A DNA stretch of 64,000 bases from Sipunculus nudus (taxonomy: Eukaryota > Annelida > Sipuncula > Golfingiida > Sipunculidae). The stretch lies in NCBI GenBank assembly GCA_026874595.1, contig CM049308.1, positions 48,615,327 to 48,679,326 on the forward strand. The letters run 5' to 3'. The notes below the pieces were generated by a model. That model was not told the DNA's origin and searched no databases. It worked only from the letters and a program-made list of their open reading frames with translations. Below, piece after piece: positions 15,001-30,000 of the stretch; position 1 is the first letter of the stretch, and each line of letters starts with the position of its first letter. Position numbers and translations under genes: made by a program.

Positions 15001-18000
15001 GGACAAACAATATCATTGTGCTAATTACTATCTCAGCTATAATTTATTCCTGGAATTATTATTCATTTTCACACCTGGCGAAGATTTTACTCTTCTGAAG
15101 TAAGGAATTCCTTATCTGATGAACATCCACACTTTCATAGCAATACTATGACTTGTGGACACAATTAATTGTGCACTTTAATCATTGAAACCCTGGTTGT
15201 ACAACACAAAATATAAAATGTAGCCTAGAATAAGAATGAATCAAATACAGAACATTATAACATTAATCTAGTTTATGCACCATCCAAGGGTAGGGGTTGC
15301 AGGGAAGAGGAAAAGCCTGCCAAGAGGGGAAGCCAGCCAAGCCGGCCCAAGCCAAGCCAAAGAGTGGGTGAAGGCTGTACTAGCTGGACTTGACATACAC
15401 AACACTTAACATGGTGTATTAAAACTTGTTTAAAAGCTACTCTTTTCAATCAATTCCTTTGAAATTTCAGATTTTAAAAGATTAAATCCTTATGTATATA
15501 TGATATGAAAATTAAATCAACAGTGTTTACAGGGAAAACACATGCTGTGAACAAATTTGGACAAAATTTAAGGTATTGATTTTTTATTTATGCTAATAAC
15601 TTAAAAATTTGAAAATTCTGATTTTTTGGGGGTATACAATTGGATCTTGATAAAATAAAGTTATATCCCAGAAAAAAAATCTCTAGCTTCAGCATTTCTC
15701 AGGTAAAGTGAGTAAATATATTTTCCGATTTTTTTTAAAAAGTGCATTCTGTTTGGGCCTTAATCTTCAAGAAATTAAGAAATACTGACCTAATTAATGG
15801 TATGTACATAGGAAATGTATGGAAGAATATGCATATTAAATATGATCAAAAACAGATCAGTGGTTTTGATATTAGGGCAGTCTTGAAGTGTAACAATGGG
15901 TTTTACACTGAAACGGAGTTTTTTCCTAAAGAGGAACGAAGTCCTTGTGACCAAATTTTTGGCATGGTAAAAGATTTTGGGGACATCTTACTGTATGCAG
16001 AATTTTGAATACATAGGTTCAACAATTTCAAAAAGTGCCCTGTTAACGGACATACGGCTTGCTGGACGGATGGACAAAGGGCCATGACTATAGCTCAGAT
16101 GACTTATAGTCAGCTGGGCTAAAAATCATGTCAGTCTGAAGAAAAATTCAAACAAAAGTGGATCCTACTTGCTGACCAGGCCAGAGAGTTCTTGTGTAAC
16201 TGTACAAGCTGACACAGCTGTTTTATCAACCTGTCTATCTTATCACTCAGGTTACCATCATGCATTTTGCCCCCATTGTATTCTTTTTGAGACCAAATTC
16301 ATTAATCAATATTATCTTTTTACTGTACAGCCAGATTCAAGTGCCTGGGCTGAAACATTTATATGAAAACAACAAACTTTTAAACTGAATCAAGGAGTAA
16401 GAAAAACAAGGCCTACAGGCCTAATGCTAACCCTGTGCAAAGTTTGGGAGTATGAATGGAGGTTTATTTTTAAGATTTGATATTGATCCTCTTAAATCCT
16501 GCATATCTACCTTAGTCATTATGATTTCAGCTAAATGGACTAGTACATTTTAAAACTAGAATATCGGTAGTCGACAAGCGACTTTGTGTATCCGCAGAAA
16601 ACAGAGTGGGACGGGTGAAGTGAGGCATGGATTAAGTGGCAAGGGGAATAGAGTGAGGTGTGTTGCATATTAGCATGGATGTCTGCAGAGTAAACGTGAA
16701 TGTAGGTGGTGCCACCTGTCATAAAATAGAGAAAATTGTCCAGGATGTATAAACCTGCAAAATTTCAGGTGGATAAGTCAAATCACTGCTGAGATAGGAG
16801 TGATTTTATCCCAAGGCAGATGAACAGATAGACGCTGTGCATAAGTGGTTGCAGGTGGCTCCACCAGTTTTGCCTATGATAAAGAGCTATGCGAGATCTA
16901 TAAACAAACAAAATTTTGGCCCAATCAGTCAAACAGTTCCCGAGATATGAGCTTGGATGTCTGCAGAGTAAAAGTGAATGTAGGTGGCACCACCTGTCAA
17001 AAAATCGAGAAAGCTGTCCAGGATGTATAAAACTGCAAAATTTCATGTGGATAAGCCAAACCACTCCTGAGATATGAGTGATTTTATCCAAGGGCAGATG
17101 AACAGATGGACACTGTGCAAAAATGGTTGCAGGTGGCGCCACCATTTTAGTGTGTGTTATAAAGCTATCAAAGGGCTACATTTGTGCAAAATTTTTAGCT
17201 TGATTGGTCAAACGGTTCCCAAGATATGTGGGTTTATGTGTGGAAACAGACACACAAATGGACACTGGGCAGCGAGGAAAGGTCAGAGGTCAACCAAAAA
17301 TGAGGGCTCAGCAGTTCACATGTGACCTGATGATAAACCCAATTTGCTTAAAATGCAAACCAAGTTTTTTCAAACAGTTGAAAGATATTGTTCCAAAAAT
17401 CTGGGAATTCTGCATCTAGACATTGTGTCTAGACATCTAGATGCTGTGTCTAGACATCTAGACACATTGTCTAGACACCCACAAGAGCCAGGTCAGTTGC
17501 CATGGTGATGTCTGGACCCCACCTGTTTGTACTGAATGACCTCTTGACTTAGCTGCTGAAACTCAGCATGTTGTCAAATCTGCTTTCAAACCCAGAAAGC
17601 CTTTTCAATTGGCTACAATGCTTTTTTAAAGCTGTATTTACCCAATCTATTCTTATAAAACTGGATGAACCCTACCATAGAATAATTCTTGTAAAGTTTA
17701 AACCAATCAGCTTAAAAGTTTCACCATAAATCAGTGTATAAGCTAAAAGAGTTTAAAATTACATTTTCGCTTGTAAACCCACATCAATGTGTGTGGCTAC
17801 CTCAATTTCAGATATGACATATGTGACAAACATTGGTATAAATTTGCTGATTATAGCTCTAGCCGTTTTCTGAAATTTTAAATTTAGTGTGTTTTTTTGG
17901 ACAGATGACTAAGTTCAACCTCCTGTAACTCGGCCAAAAATTTCCAAACTGGAACCATTCAAACAAACTTGAGAAAGATTGTTCCAGGGATCATTTCTGT

Positions 18001-21000
18001 GAAATATTGGACAATTTGGCTGGACAGTTTCAGAGAAGAAGATTTTTAAAGCTTTTTTAGCTTTTTCCCTATAAAATCTAAGAAAATGCAGTTAGAAAAC
18101 AAGGGACTTATGGGTCACGGCGCTCAGCTGTTATATATGATAAAAAAATATGATTTAGAAATGAGGCACATGCTGGTTTTATGTGGTAATAAAAAAAAGC
18201 TGTATTATGAGTTGTTGTTGTTTAGCTTATGTATGATTTTGATAGTACCTCTGGACACAGGAAAGAGGATTAATTTCATTTATTTTATTAACAAATGGAG
18301 TGCGATTGTCACACAGATTTTGACTTGGCCATATAACTTATAAGCTGAACATATAATATAAGAGTTTAACTATTTATTAAAAAAATTACAAATATTGTCC
18401 CAAATATAATTTTTATTAAAAATAATAAGAGAATAGTATGATTTTTTCAAATAAAATATAACTGAAATGATTATTAAAATAACATGAAAGAATATATTCA
18501 TGAATGCATTCATTAATACATTTGGAAAGTATTTGCACTGGTATTCATATACTTTCATTTTTACCTGAATTCCCATTCTTATGAAAGAAATTTTATAATG
18601 GAGTACATATTCATATTTGTGTTTAAATACAATTGCAAAGTATTCACACCATGTCTGGTATTTATTCAGTTTTCACCAAACAATGATGTTGAGAATCCAG
18701 AATATACAAAATTCACACATTTAAACTAGATATTTCTTGGCACCGCAGGTGCCATAGTATCCCCAGACAATTAATCCCCCCCTTTTAAGAATAGGCCCCC
18801 CATCTTCAGCAACAATTAATATCAGACCACACTCATAGAAAAGGTCATTCTCATAGAAAAGGTCATGATCCAAATTTCAATATACATCATCCCCTAACCC
18901 ATGTCTATGTATATGCAAGAAATCTGTCCATTAGTTTTTGACTTATAATGCTCACAATACTGTTAAGTGGCAATGATGGGGTATTAAACGGCACGAAAAC
19001 AAGTAAAAGAATAACAGGTGGCACCACCTGTTTCCCGTACATGACAACACTATCCAAGATCTTCGTTCAAGTTGATTTTTGGACCAATCAATGCATTCCT
19101 TATTGAGAAATTAATGATTTTGTGTGATTTTCACCATATATGGCAATATTCAAGGTCAAGGCCACTCATTGGAAAGGTCATGACCCCTATTCAAATAAAC
19201 ATTATCCTATAACCCATATCCATGTATATGCATAATATGAAAGAAATTTGTCCATTAGTTTTTGACTTATAATGCTCACAGTACTGATAAATGGCAATGA
19301 TGGGGTATTAAACGGCACAAAACAAGTAAAAGAATAACAGGTGGCGCCACCTGTTTCCGGTAAATGACAATACTTTCTAAGATCTTCGAACATGTTGATT
19401 TTTGGACCAATGCATGCATCCCTTATTGAGATATTTATGATTTTGTGTAATTTTCACCATATATGGCAATATTCAAGGTCAAGGCCACTCTAATAGGAAA
19501 GTTCATGACCCCAATTTATATATACATCATCCCATAACCCATGTCTATGTATATGCATAATATAAAAGAAATCTGTCCATTAGTTTTTGACTTATAATGC
19601 TCACAGGTTATAAATGTACTGTTAAGTGGCAATGATGGGGTATTAAACGGCACAAAACAGGTAAAAGAATAACAGGTGGTGCCACCTGTTTCCGGTACAT
19701 GACATTACTATCCAAGATCTTCGGTCAAGTTGATTTTTGGACCAATGCATGCATCCCTTATTGAGAAATTAATGATTTTGTGTGATTATCACCATATATG
19801 GCAATATTCAAGGTCAAGGCCACTCTCATAGGAAAGGTCATGACCCCAATTTAAATAAACATCATCCCATAACCCATATTTATGTATTTGCATAATATGA
19901 AAGAAATCTGTCCATTAGTTTTTGACTTATAATGCTCACAGTGCTGTCAAGTAGCAATTTTGGGGATATAAAACGGCATGAAAACAAGGAAAGGAATAAT
20001 ACGTGGCGCCACCAGTTTCTGGAACATGACAACCCTATCCATGATCTTCGATCAACTTGATTTTGGGATCAATCCATGCAAGTTTTCTTGAGATATTTCA
20101 GAATTTGTGTGATATTCCCCAAAACTGAACCTATTCAAGATCAAGGTCACTCTCCTAGTTGAGGTCATGACCTCATTTTAAATAGGCGTCGTCCTCTCAC
20201 CCATATCTATACATATACCAAGTTTGGTAAAGATCCGTGAAATATTTTTTGAGTTATTGTGTCCAAAAGAAATCTCGGCGGCGCGACCGTGCCTAAACCA
20301 TAGTATCTCCAGACTATGTCTGGCGATACAATAATGATCATAAGTACCTGGTTTTATGGCTTTTATTTATATTAAAAAAAATGTAATATATTCATTTTGG
20401 ACTAATTTCACATCAATGTACTAACTATAGACACAGTAGGAATCTAGATAATAATATTATCAACTGCATCTTTGTCTATCATTAATTTCCTTCATATGAT
20501 CCCTAATGATTAGTAATGAATAACATGATTTACTTTTTTATCATTAAAATTGAACTGAAAAATACCATAGGTGACTGCATGGTGTTATTTGGAATACGTG
20601 ACATTCTATCCATTGATACAAGATTCTTATATCATCGGTAACTGCAAGTTAATTTCCTGTTATTATCAACTAACAAATTCCTTTTCTATTTTTCTTTAAT
20701 TTGTTATTAAAAACCAATAAAAATTTATTAATTTATTGTTTATTGTTATGTTGTTGGTTAAAACTACTAGATGAGTTGGGTTGGACACCTGGATCAACTG
20801 TGGCTGGCCATTATATAATAAGCTGCCTGGAGCCCCAGTTTATGCCTCGCCTCAAGCATGCATAATTTGCTGAAAGTTCAACAAGGTCAACATACAGGTG
20901 ACTCAAGAGGTGCTACAGAGAGCCAAGGTTTGACATGGTCTCATAAAAACATTAATAAAAGCTACAATTTTTGGCCAATTTCTTTCAGCTTTTTAAACTA

Positions 21001-24000
21001 AAAAGCTGAAATCTTTATGTGTGCATTATATGAAAATTATATCAACAGTGCTCACAGGAAACAAACATGCCATGGTCAAAGTTGGGCAAAATTTAAGGTA
21101 CTAATTTTATATTTATACTAATAACTTATAAAATTTGAAAAATTCAGAACTTATTTTGGATATTCAATTGAATCTTGATTAAATAATGTTACATCCCTGA
21201 CAAAAAATCTCTAGCTTCAGCAATCCTCTTGTTAAGGGAGTAAATATATTTCTTGATTTTTTTCAAAGTGCATTATGTTGGGCCCATAACTTAAAACAAT
21301 TATCGTAAAATCTCCACTTAAAACCGCACTTCCGATTAAAACCGCACCCAGACTTTGCTGAAATTCCGGGTGAGACATCGCGAGGGGCTCAAATACTAAG
21401 AACCCCCCTTTAAAACCGCACCAACTTTCGCTACGGAATGATTTGACAAAGGACACAATTAAGCTATCATCTAGAAATGAACATGCATAGGTTGCGACTC
21501 GGCCATTCCTGTCCACTTTAAAATTCCTTGGGCATTTTATTAAAACACATCAGAACACTTTTTTGCAGGGTCACTCAAGCATGAAGTCTGGAAGGACGTA
21601 AGGGCCGGTGAACCTCTGCCTGTTTATACAGATTTTATTCCGTGCCGTATTCTTGTTTGCTACTGATTTGTCATTATATTTTAGAAAAAAATATTCTGCT
21701 GATCCATTTCAAGTCACTGTATATTTTAATTCTAAAAGTAATATTTTGAAATCTTAATTTTTGATGAAAATTCCATTTTCTGGAATTACTCGGAAGATTC
21801 AAATCATTTTCATACCGGTTACTTCGGTATTATCATCGTCACATCGTACGTTGACATCGCTTCATGTCACAATTTGCTGGTGCGTTTGAAAACATCGCTG
21901 GTCAACTTAACTAAATATCTAAGTAACTGAAGTTACCTTGTCGAGATACGCACGTATAGGAAACATGAAGCTTGAAATCAAGTGATTTAAGGTAAAATTA
22001 AAGTGGCCAGTCGGGGTAAGCAAGTTTTTTTACCTGAAGAAAGTTTCCGTGTGGGAAGCCATTTTGTCAAAGCAGTGTTCGCGCAAGGCACGCTGGGACA
22101 AAATAGGTGGCTGTTCTGTTTACCACCCACCGCGTACAGCCGTTCAAAATATTCTTAGCCGAATACCGGGGTGTTTCAGCACATGGCGGCAATCAAACTT
22201 GATTTTAAAACGATCGTCTGCCATTGTGTGACTCCTTATGATGTCAGCTTTTTATTCATTTTACGTTCTAAACAAATAATCATTGCTAAATAATGCCGCA
22301 AATGGGTTTAAAGTAGGCTTTTATTTAAATTTTGCTTGACCATGCCCAACGAAGTGGGCCGCTGTGTGTTACAGCAGGGTTGTTGTAAACGTATTATTTG
22401 GTGACAGTTACCAAGATTTTATAACAAGTTATATATCACATGAAACTAATCAGCAATATTTAGTTTATAAATAACAAATAATCGTAAATAATACATTTAA
22501 ACACGGCTCCCATGCATGCGAGACTGCTGCTAAGAACGGCCTTCGAAAGTTGCAATATTATCGCCCACTCGCCGGCCCAAAAACGATGTCTGTCAGGAAG
22601 ATATTCAGGAAACCCTTCTGGTATAAACCGCACAGTGCTTGCAGGAAATCAACCCGATTTCAAGATTTTGAATTTCTTGATTAAACCGCGGTTTTAAGTG
22701 GAGATTTTACGGTACGCAATACTGACATCATTTCTGGCATGTGCATAGAGAATGTATAGAAAAATATGTATATTATATATGATTAAAGTCAGATCAGTGG
22801 TTTTGATATTAGGCCGTCTTGAAGTGTAACAATGGGTTTTTAATGGAAAAATGAAGTTTTTCATTAATATCTCAAAGGTATTAAGTCCTAGTGACCAAAT
22901 TCTTGGCATGGTAGGGGATTTTTGAGACATCTAATTGCATGCCAAATTTTAGGAACTGAGAGCTGAAGCTGGGGAGCTGAGCACTTGTAAACTGCATGAC
23001 ACTAGCTTGATGTAAACAATATGTTACATGGTGCTTGAAAACTTGAATAAAATCTACAGTTTTTGATCAACTGGTTTCAAATTTTTGGTGTTTACAGACA
23101 AAATGCTAAAAAAACATGCTGTGGAAATTAAATCCACAGCACTTACAGGAAAAAAACGTGCCATGGTCAAAGTTGGGCAAAATTTAAGGTACCAATTTTT
23201 TATTTTTGTTAATATTTTTAAAAATTTAAAAGATTTTGATGTAATTTCGGGCATACAATTTAATTTTGATTAATTAGGGTTATATCACTGGGAAAAAAGT
23301 CCATAGCTTTAACACTTTTGGTCTTAAGTGACCAAATATCTTTCCTGATTTTTTTACAAAGTCCATTATGTTTGGGCCCATAACTTTTTAAAATTAAATA
23401 ATACAGACATAATTTCCTGCATGTACATAGGAACTATATAGAGGAAAAATTATGGTAAATATGAGGAGAACAGACAAGCGGTTTTGATAGTAGGCAGTCC
23501 TGAAGTGTAAAAATAGGTTTTTAATAAAAAATTGAGGTTTTACCTTAATTTCTAAAAAGAACTAAGTCGCAAAGATCCAGTTTTTGGCTTGGTAGGAGAT
23601 CATGGGGACATCTAACATTATGCTGAATTTTGGATTCCTAGGTCTTACAGTTTCAAAACGTGCCACATCTACGGACCAACGGACGGACGACGGACAATGG
23701 ACCACCACTATAGCTCAGATGACTTATAGTCAGCTGAGCTAAAAAATAAACGAAATCCAACAGAATTTTTCAGATGACTGATTATTTGCAAAAAGTTTTG
23801 TGATGCTAGCTTTTGCCGTTTTTGAGATAGCTATGGTTAACATACAGACGACGCACGACGCATGACAGACAACACATGGCAGATGAATGCCGCACCATCG
23901 CATAAGCTCACAGGTTCGCTTAAAACACATGTTAATGTGATAGTCAATGATGTTTTTACACCTTAGCAATATGCTAAATAAGTATATAAAGCATTAGTGC

Positions 24001-27000
24001 TTTCAGGAAAAGCGATATTAATACAATTATAAACACATTTAGAAGACTGAGTTAGTAAGAAATCAGTAGAGAAATGAGAGACCATGATATTGTATAAGTA
24101 TTGAGTAAGTTTAACATAAATGATTACCTTTTCTATTTCTGGTACAGTGCGTGAGCAGTAGATCAATTTGGTCACTTCCAATGGATTTTGCTGAAGCAGA
24201 AATAACCATGGTCAACAGACAATGTATTTCAATTAAATGTCACACTGCATCAGATGAAAACAGAACCTGTTATGTGGAATGTTTATCACTGGGAAAAAGG
24301 TAAACAAGATTGTAGTGTGATTTTTATCAATATGTACCCTCTGCTAGGGCCAAAAAGAAGGTCTCTGTTTCCAATTACATATTCATGAAAATTTAGGAAA
24401 CATAAAATGAGGTTTCTAGGTCAAGCAGTTATGATTTGTGTCCTGTTAACAGCCAGCTGGATGGAAATCAACAGTTTAACGGCCATCGTTATAGCTCAGA
24501 TGGCAGATATCATGCATGAAAGCTTTGCTTCTTCACTGAGTTTACTTTCAGATGGCATAGAATCTTTTTCATGCCAAATTTTGGGTTCTACAGACCCAAA
24601 AACCAATAAAATCTGTAGCCATAAATATCTGCAGTTTTAAGTAAGAAAGATATGCATATCAGTAACAAATGAATAAAGTATTTCAGTCAATGAATGTGGA
24701 GTAGGATTAATGCTCTAAAGGATGTGTGCTATAAGAAGGACGGACCTAAACTTGAGACAACTACACACTTTTATACACAATGGATCCACCATATAGGCAT
24801 ATACAGAACCATAGCTTTCTTAGGTGCAGCTAAGACACACTTATATAAACTAGATGTTCAACAAAATAAAGCCCTCAGAGCAGCCTTAAGAGTTAGTAGG
24901 TTCACAAAACATCAGAACTAAGAGCATGCACAAACACAGCAACTATTAAAGACTACATGATAAAACAATCAACACTTGACTTACAACAGGATAAAACATA
25001 TAAACTCAATACAAATCTTAACAAATGACAACAAGCATACAATAGCTAAAAATAAATTTGTCTCTTCTCTAGACAAAATCCTATGTATACAGAGACTAAC
25101 ATCATATCCACTAAGCAAGCAGCCTTGTGAAGTCAGTTTGATCTTACCTTGCACAAAGTTTAATATTTATAGACCTTAGCTTATATCTCTATCTCCTGTG
25201 AATTTCTCCTAATCTTTGGGCCTAATAGTAAATAGATAATAATCAAATATTTCCTAAGATATTATCTTTATCATTGCTGTAGGAGTGCCTAGGACTATGG
25301 TCCCTGACTTCCTCATCTACCACTCTAGAGCGCCATCTTTTCCTTCATTTAAACAAGGGACTGATGGGTCAATGTGCTCAGCTGAAGTTGACCTTGAAGG
25401 TATAATCTAAAATAACATCAAATGGAGATAAAGTCTGAGAAGAAGGGATAATATAGCCAATCAGAGGTTGATTGAAGGAATTGTTGCAAATAATATTTTG
25501 TGACCATGTTTTACCTAATATTGAAACCGAAGAATGTAAGCAGATTGTCAATTTAAGATCTATACTATTACCATGATCATTGGTTGGCTTTTTGATACAC
25601 TGTTAACAGTTCAGCAGTTTACACATTTGTCCAATTAGATCCTATTTTTTTTTTTATTAAACCAACATTTTTTTTTCTATTTCATAAAATGATACATTTG
25701 CCATAACATTCCCACTCAGCAAATGGAAGGACCTGATGATGGGAGCAGGGGGGGGGGGGGAGGGGGGAGATAATGATGGGAGTTACAACACCTCTATACT
25801 TTTGTATTTTCTTTATTTAATAAATTTTATGCAGTAATAAATCTACTGTCCCCAGTGCACAGATGCAAGGATTTAATGGCTGGGAAGGGAACTGTTGGAG
25901 TTAGAAGACCCTTGCATATACATACAGGATATGCAATTTAAATCAACAGTGCTTACTGGGAAAAGAGTTTATTCATAATTATTAAATATTTAAAAACAGG
26001 CAAAGAGATGGGAAAAAAAACAAATCACTTTAATTCCCATTCTACTGAGGCAAGAAGATAATGAACAAATGTTTGCATTAGATCCTAATTGGTTTTTTTT
26101 ACATCAATTTTTTTTCAAGTTTATAAATTTTACTTTACATTTACAGTATAACATACATCTGAATATTTAAGTTGATTCACAATTCTAAATTGCATCAACA
26201 TTTATAGCTAATTTGGTCAGGTAACATCACATTATGCACACAGATGTATTTATTTATATTATAAATAATATTTATTAGAATCGCAAAACAATAAATATCT
26301 GAAAATAACACTTGATTAAGAATTCACAATTCTAAATTGCACCTTTATTTATCCATGATTTGGTTCATACATTATCAAATTAAGCCTAGTGATGGGTTTA
26401 ATTATATTTTAATTTGCTTTAATTATTTAAAAGGAAATTAATTTCTTAAACAAGGGAGCCTTGGGTCATGTCACTAAGCTGAATTTGTCAAATTTGAGAA
26501 AATGCAAAATATGCTTATTTCTTTGATAAAGTTTATAAATTTTACACATTTGCAATATAAAATATATAACTATATATTTTTTTATTTATTATCTAAACTG
26601 CATCAACATTTATTAATAATTTGGTCAGATAACACCACATTATCCACAGACACGTACATTTTTTTAAGACAAAAATTTTATAAATTTGCAAAACAACAAG
26701 TATCTAAAAATTAATATTTGATTTAGATTTCACAATTTTAAACTGCACCCCTGCTTATCCATAATTTGGCTCATATATATTATAAATTATGCATACTGAT
26801 GGGTTTAATTTCTTTTACAATGCTACATGACCACATGGCATCTTCTGGATTACTCCTTGAATTACAATTTAAAGAAAAGTTTTGTATATTGGAGTGAAAA
26901 CAGCATTACAATCAAGAAATACAGTTCAAACAATAACTATTACTGCTTAACACTTGGTGGGTGGGTTTGAGAATATCTGTACACCTGCCACAGCTGGGGA

Positions 27001-30000
27001 TTTCCTCCCAGTGACCCATAATAAATGAGGTACCCAAGAACAGCTGACATACAGTGACCAGCAGTGGGCTGGCTGGAGTTTCACAATGCCACTGAATACA
27101 ATAAGAGCCTCCAAAACAAAAATCAATATCAAGCCTAATTTTAGAGGTTTTACTTTCAAATTTGAGATTTTAACAGATGAAATTGTATGTGAATATGCTG
27201 TGAAAATTAAATCAAAAGTACTTAAAGGAAAAAACTTGCAATGGCCAAAGTTGGGCGAACTGTAAGGTACTGATTCTATATAAATACTTGTAACTTAAAA
27301 ATTTGCAAAATTCAGATCTATTGTTGTGTATACAATTGAGTCTTGGTTAAATTATGTCCCTGAAAAAAAATCTCTAGCTTCAACAATTTTCATGTTAGGT
27401 GAGCAAATAATTTTTCTGATTTTTTATGAAAGACATTATGTTTGGGCGCATAACTTCAAGAAAATACACAATACTGACTTAATTTCAAAAATGTACATAG
27501 GAAATATATAGAGGAATGGTTATATTAAATATGATCTATATCACAAACAATGGGTTTTTAATGGAAAATTGAAGCCATGTATTTCCTTGATATATTGAAG
27601 AAACAAAGTTGTAGTGACCCAGTTTCTAGTATGGAAAGAGATTTTGGGGTCATCTAACTGTATGTCAAATTTTGGATTCGTAGGTCTAACAGTTTCAAAA
27701 TATGCCCTGTCAAAGAATTTAACAAATTTAAATCCTTATGTGTACCTGCTGTGAAAATTAAATCAAATGAAAAAATCATGCCATGGACAAAGTTGAGGAA
27801 AATTATAAGGTACTGATTTTATATTTATGCTAGTAATTTTAAAATTTTACAAAATTCAGAACTAATTTTTTTGGGGTATACAACTGAATCTTGATACAAC
27901 AAAGTTATATCCCTGAAAAAATTTCTAGCTTCAACAATTTTCATGTTAAGTGAGTAAATGTCTTTCCTGATTTTTACAAAGTGCATTATGTTTGGGCCCA
28001 TGAGTTTTAACAACTACGTAATACTGACCTATTTTCTGGCATGTACATAGGAACTATATAGGGGAATATTTATGGTAAATATGAAGAAAAACAGATGAGT
28101 GGTTTTGATATTAGACAGTCCTGAAGTGTGATAATAGGTTTAAATGGAAAATTGAGGGTTTTCTTTATTTCTTGAAGGAACAAGTCACAGTGACCAAGTT
28201 TTTGGTTTGGTTGGAGATCTTTGGGACATGTAACTGTATTCCAAATTTTGGATTTCTAAGTCTGTTTCAAAACATGCCATTCTAATGGACAGACAGATGG
28301 ACGGACAGACAAGGGACCATGACTATAGCTCAGATGACTTGTAGTCATCTGAGCTAAAAAAAAAAGTAACAAATGAACCATATTTTTTTAAAATATATTA
28401 TGGTCCTATTGGTGTTTATTTAGTTGATGATATTTTCTTCCCTTTAGACCAACAGTTTTGCCTCTCCCTAAAGAAACAAGAATAATATTAAGAAAGTGTA
28501 GCACATTACTGGTAACATGTATACATACCCTGAGATAAGCCACGATCAGAGAGAGAAGGGAAATGGTCTTGCCAGTTCCTGACGGCATCTCCAGCACACA
28601 GTGTCCCTGCACAGTAACAACATACAGAACACTCTTAAAGACACACAAGTTATACACAAAACTAGGGACCCATGGGTCTCGACGCTCAGCTGCATTTGTC
28701 TATAAGGATATATGTTTATGAGGTTTTCCAAAATATTGGTCCTGTGATCAGTTTGCAGCCAACCTGTCTACCCAAACTTGAATTATCATCCATAAACTAA
28801 TTTGTGAATGGATGGGCCCTGTAACCTTAACCTTTGACATTATGACCCCAAAATCAAAAGGAAACTTCCCCTATTGGCAGGTGCACCACATGTTGGTGAT
28901 GGAAGGATTGAGATGAAAAGTTTGGCTTAACATGCATCCACAATCTTTCTAAAGTAGTGGGTCCTGTGACCTTGACCTTTGATCTCATGACCCAAAATTG
29001 AACAGAATCTACTGGCATGTTAGCAATATCTTGAAGATGGAAGGTTTGGGATAAACAGTTTGGCTTCAAATGAATATGCATTTTTTTTAAAGAAATGAGT
29101 CCTGTGACCATGACCTTTGACCGTTGGACCCCAAAATCCACACGGTTCTTACTTTAGTGGTGAGTCATATATAAGTTCAGTTTGAAACCAATACGTCAAA
29201 CTAAACTGGAGTTATCATCTGGAAACTAATTTGTGAACAGATGGCCCCTGTGACCTTGACCTTTGACCATGTGACCCCAAATCCATTTATGCTCTCCCCC
29301 TACTGGCAAGGCAGCTAAATGTGCAAAATGGAAAGTTTGGGATGAAAAGCTTGGCTTAAAATGCAGCCATAATCTTTAAAAAAAGTTAGTCCTGTGACCT
29401 TGACCTTTGACCTCATGACCCCAAAATCATATAGGTTCTTGCTTTAGTGGTGGGCCATATGTAAGTCAAGTTTGAAATCCATGTGTCAATACAACCTGGA
29501 GTTATCATCTGGAAACAAATTTGTGTGGATGGACAGATGGACAGACAGACAGACAGAAAGGGTGATAACTATATGGCATCCACTTGTGATCAATAAATAT
29601 ACCAGGTTTTGGGACACTAGATGTAATTACAGCTGAGAAACTGACATGATTGTTGTCATTTTATAGTAAAAAAAATTTTAAAATATTCGTTAAAATAACA
29701 AACAAGGGACCTATGGGTCACGGCGCTCAGCTGTTATATATGATAAAAAAATATGATTTAGAAATGAGGCACATGCTGGTGTTATGTGGTAATAAAAATA
29801 AGCTGTATTATGAGTTGTTGTTGTTTAGCTTATGTATGATTTTGATAGTACATTTGGAGACAGGGCAGAGGATTGATATCATTTATTTTATTTACAAATG
29901 GAGTGCTATTGTCACACAGATTTAGACTTGGCCATATAACTTATAAGCAGAATATATAATATAAGAGTTTAAATATTTATTTAAAAAAATTACAAATATT

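Larger units (their letters stand above)
18098..23745 (+). repeat. modular element copy 6, carrying two nested insertions
   Basis: It runs from head ACAAGGGACTTATGGGTC at 18099 to tail hairpin at 23711-23741. It matches 29701-32340 along its whole length once two insertions (18726-20331 and 21303-22712) are taken out; the remainder is about 2.63 kb against 2.64 kb. A GACGG microsatellite (about 23675-23695) precedes the tail. The pair gives a natural empty/filled comparison for both nested elements. Confidence 0.85.

Noticed and set aside
18130-18343. Short ORF after the head (also at 29650-29925), considered as an element-encoded protein
   Set aside because: Present in two copies but low-complexity, no recognised domain and not kept in the other heads; probably chance.
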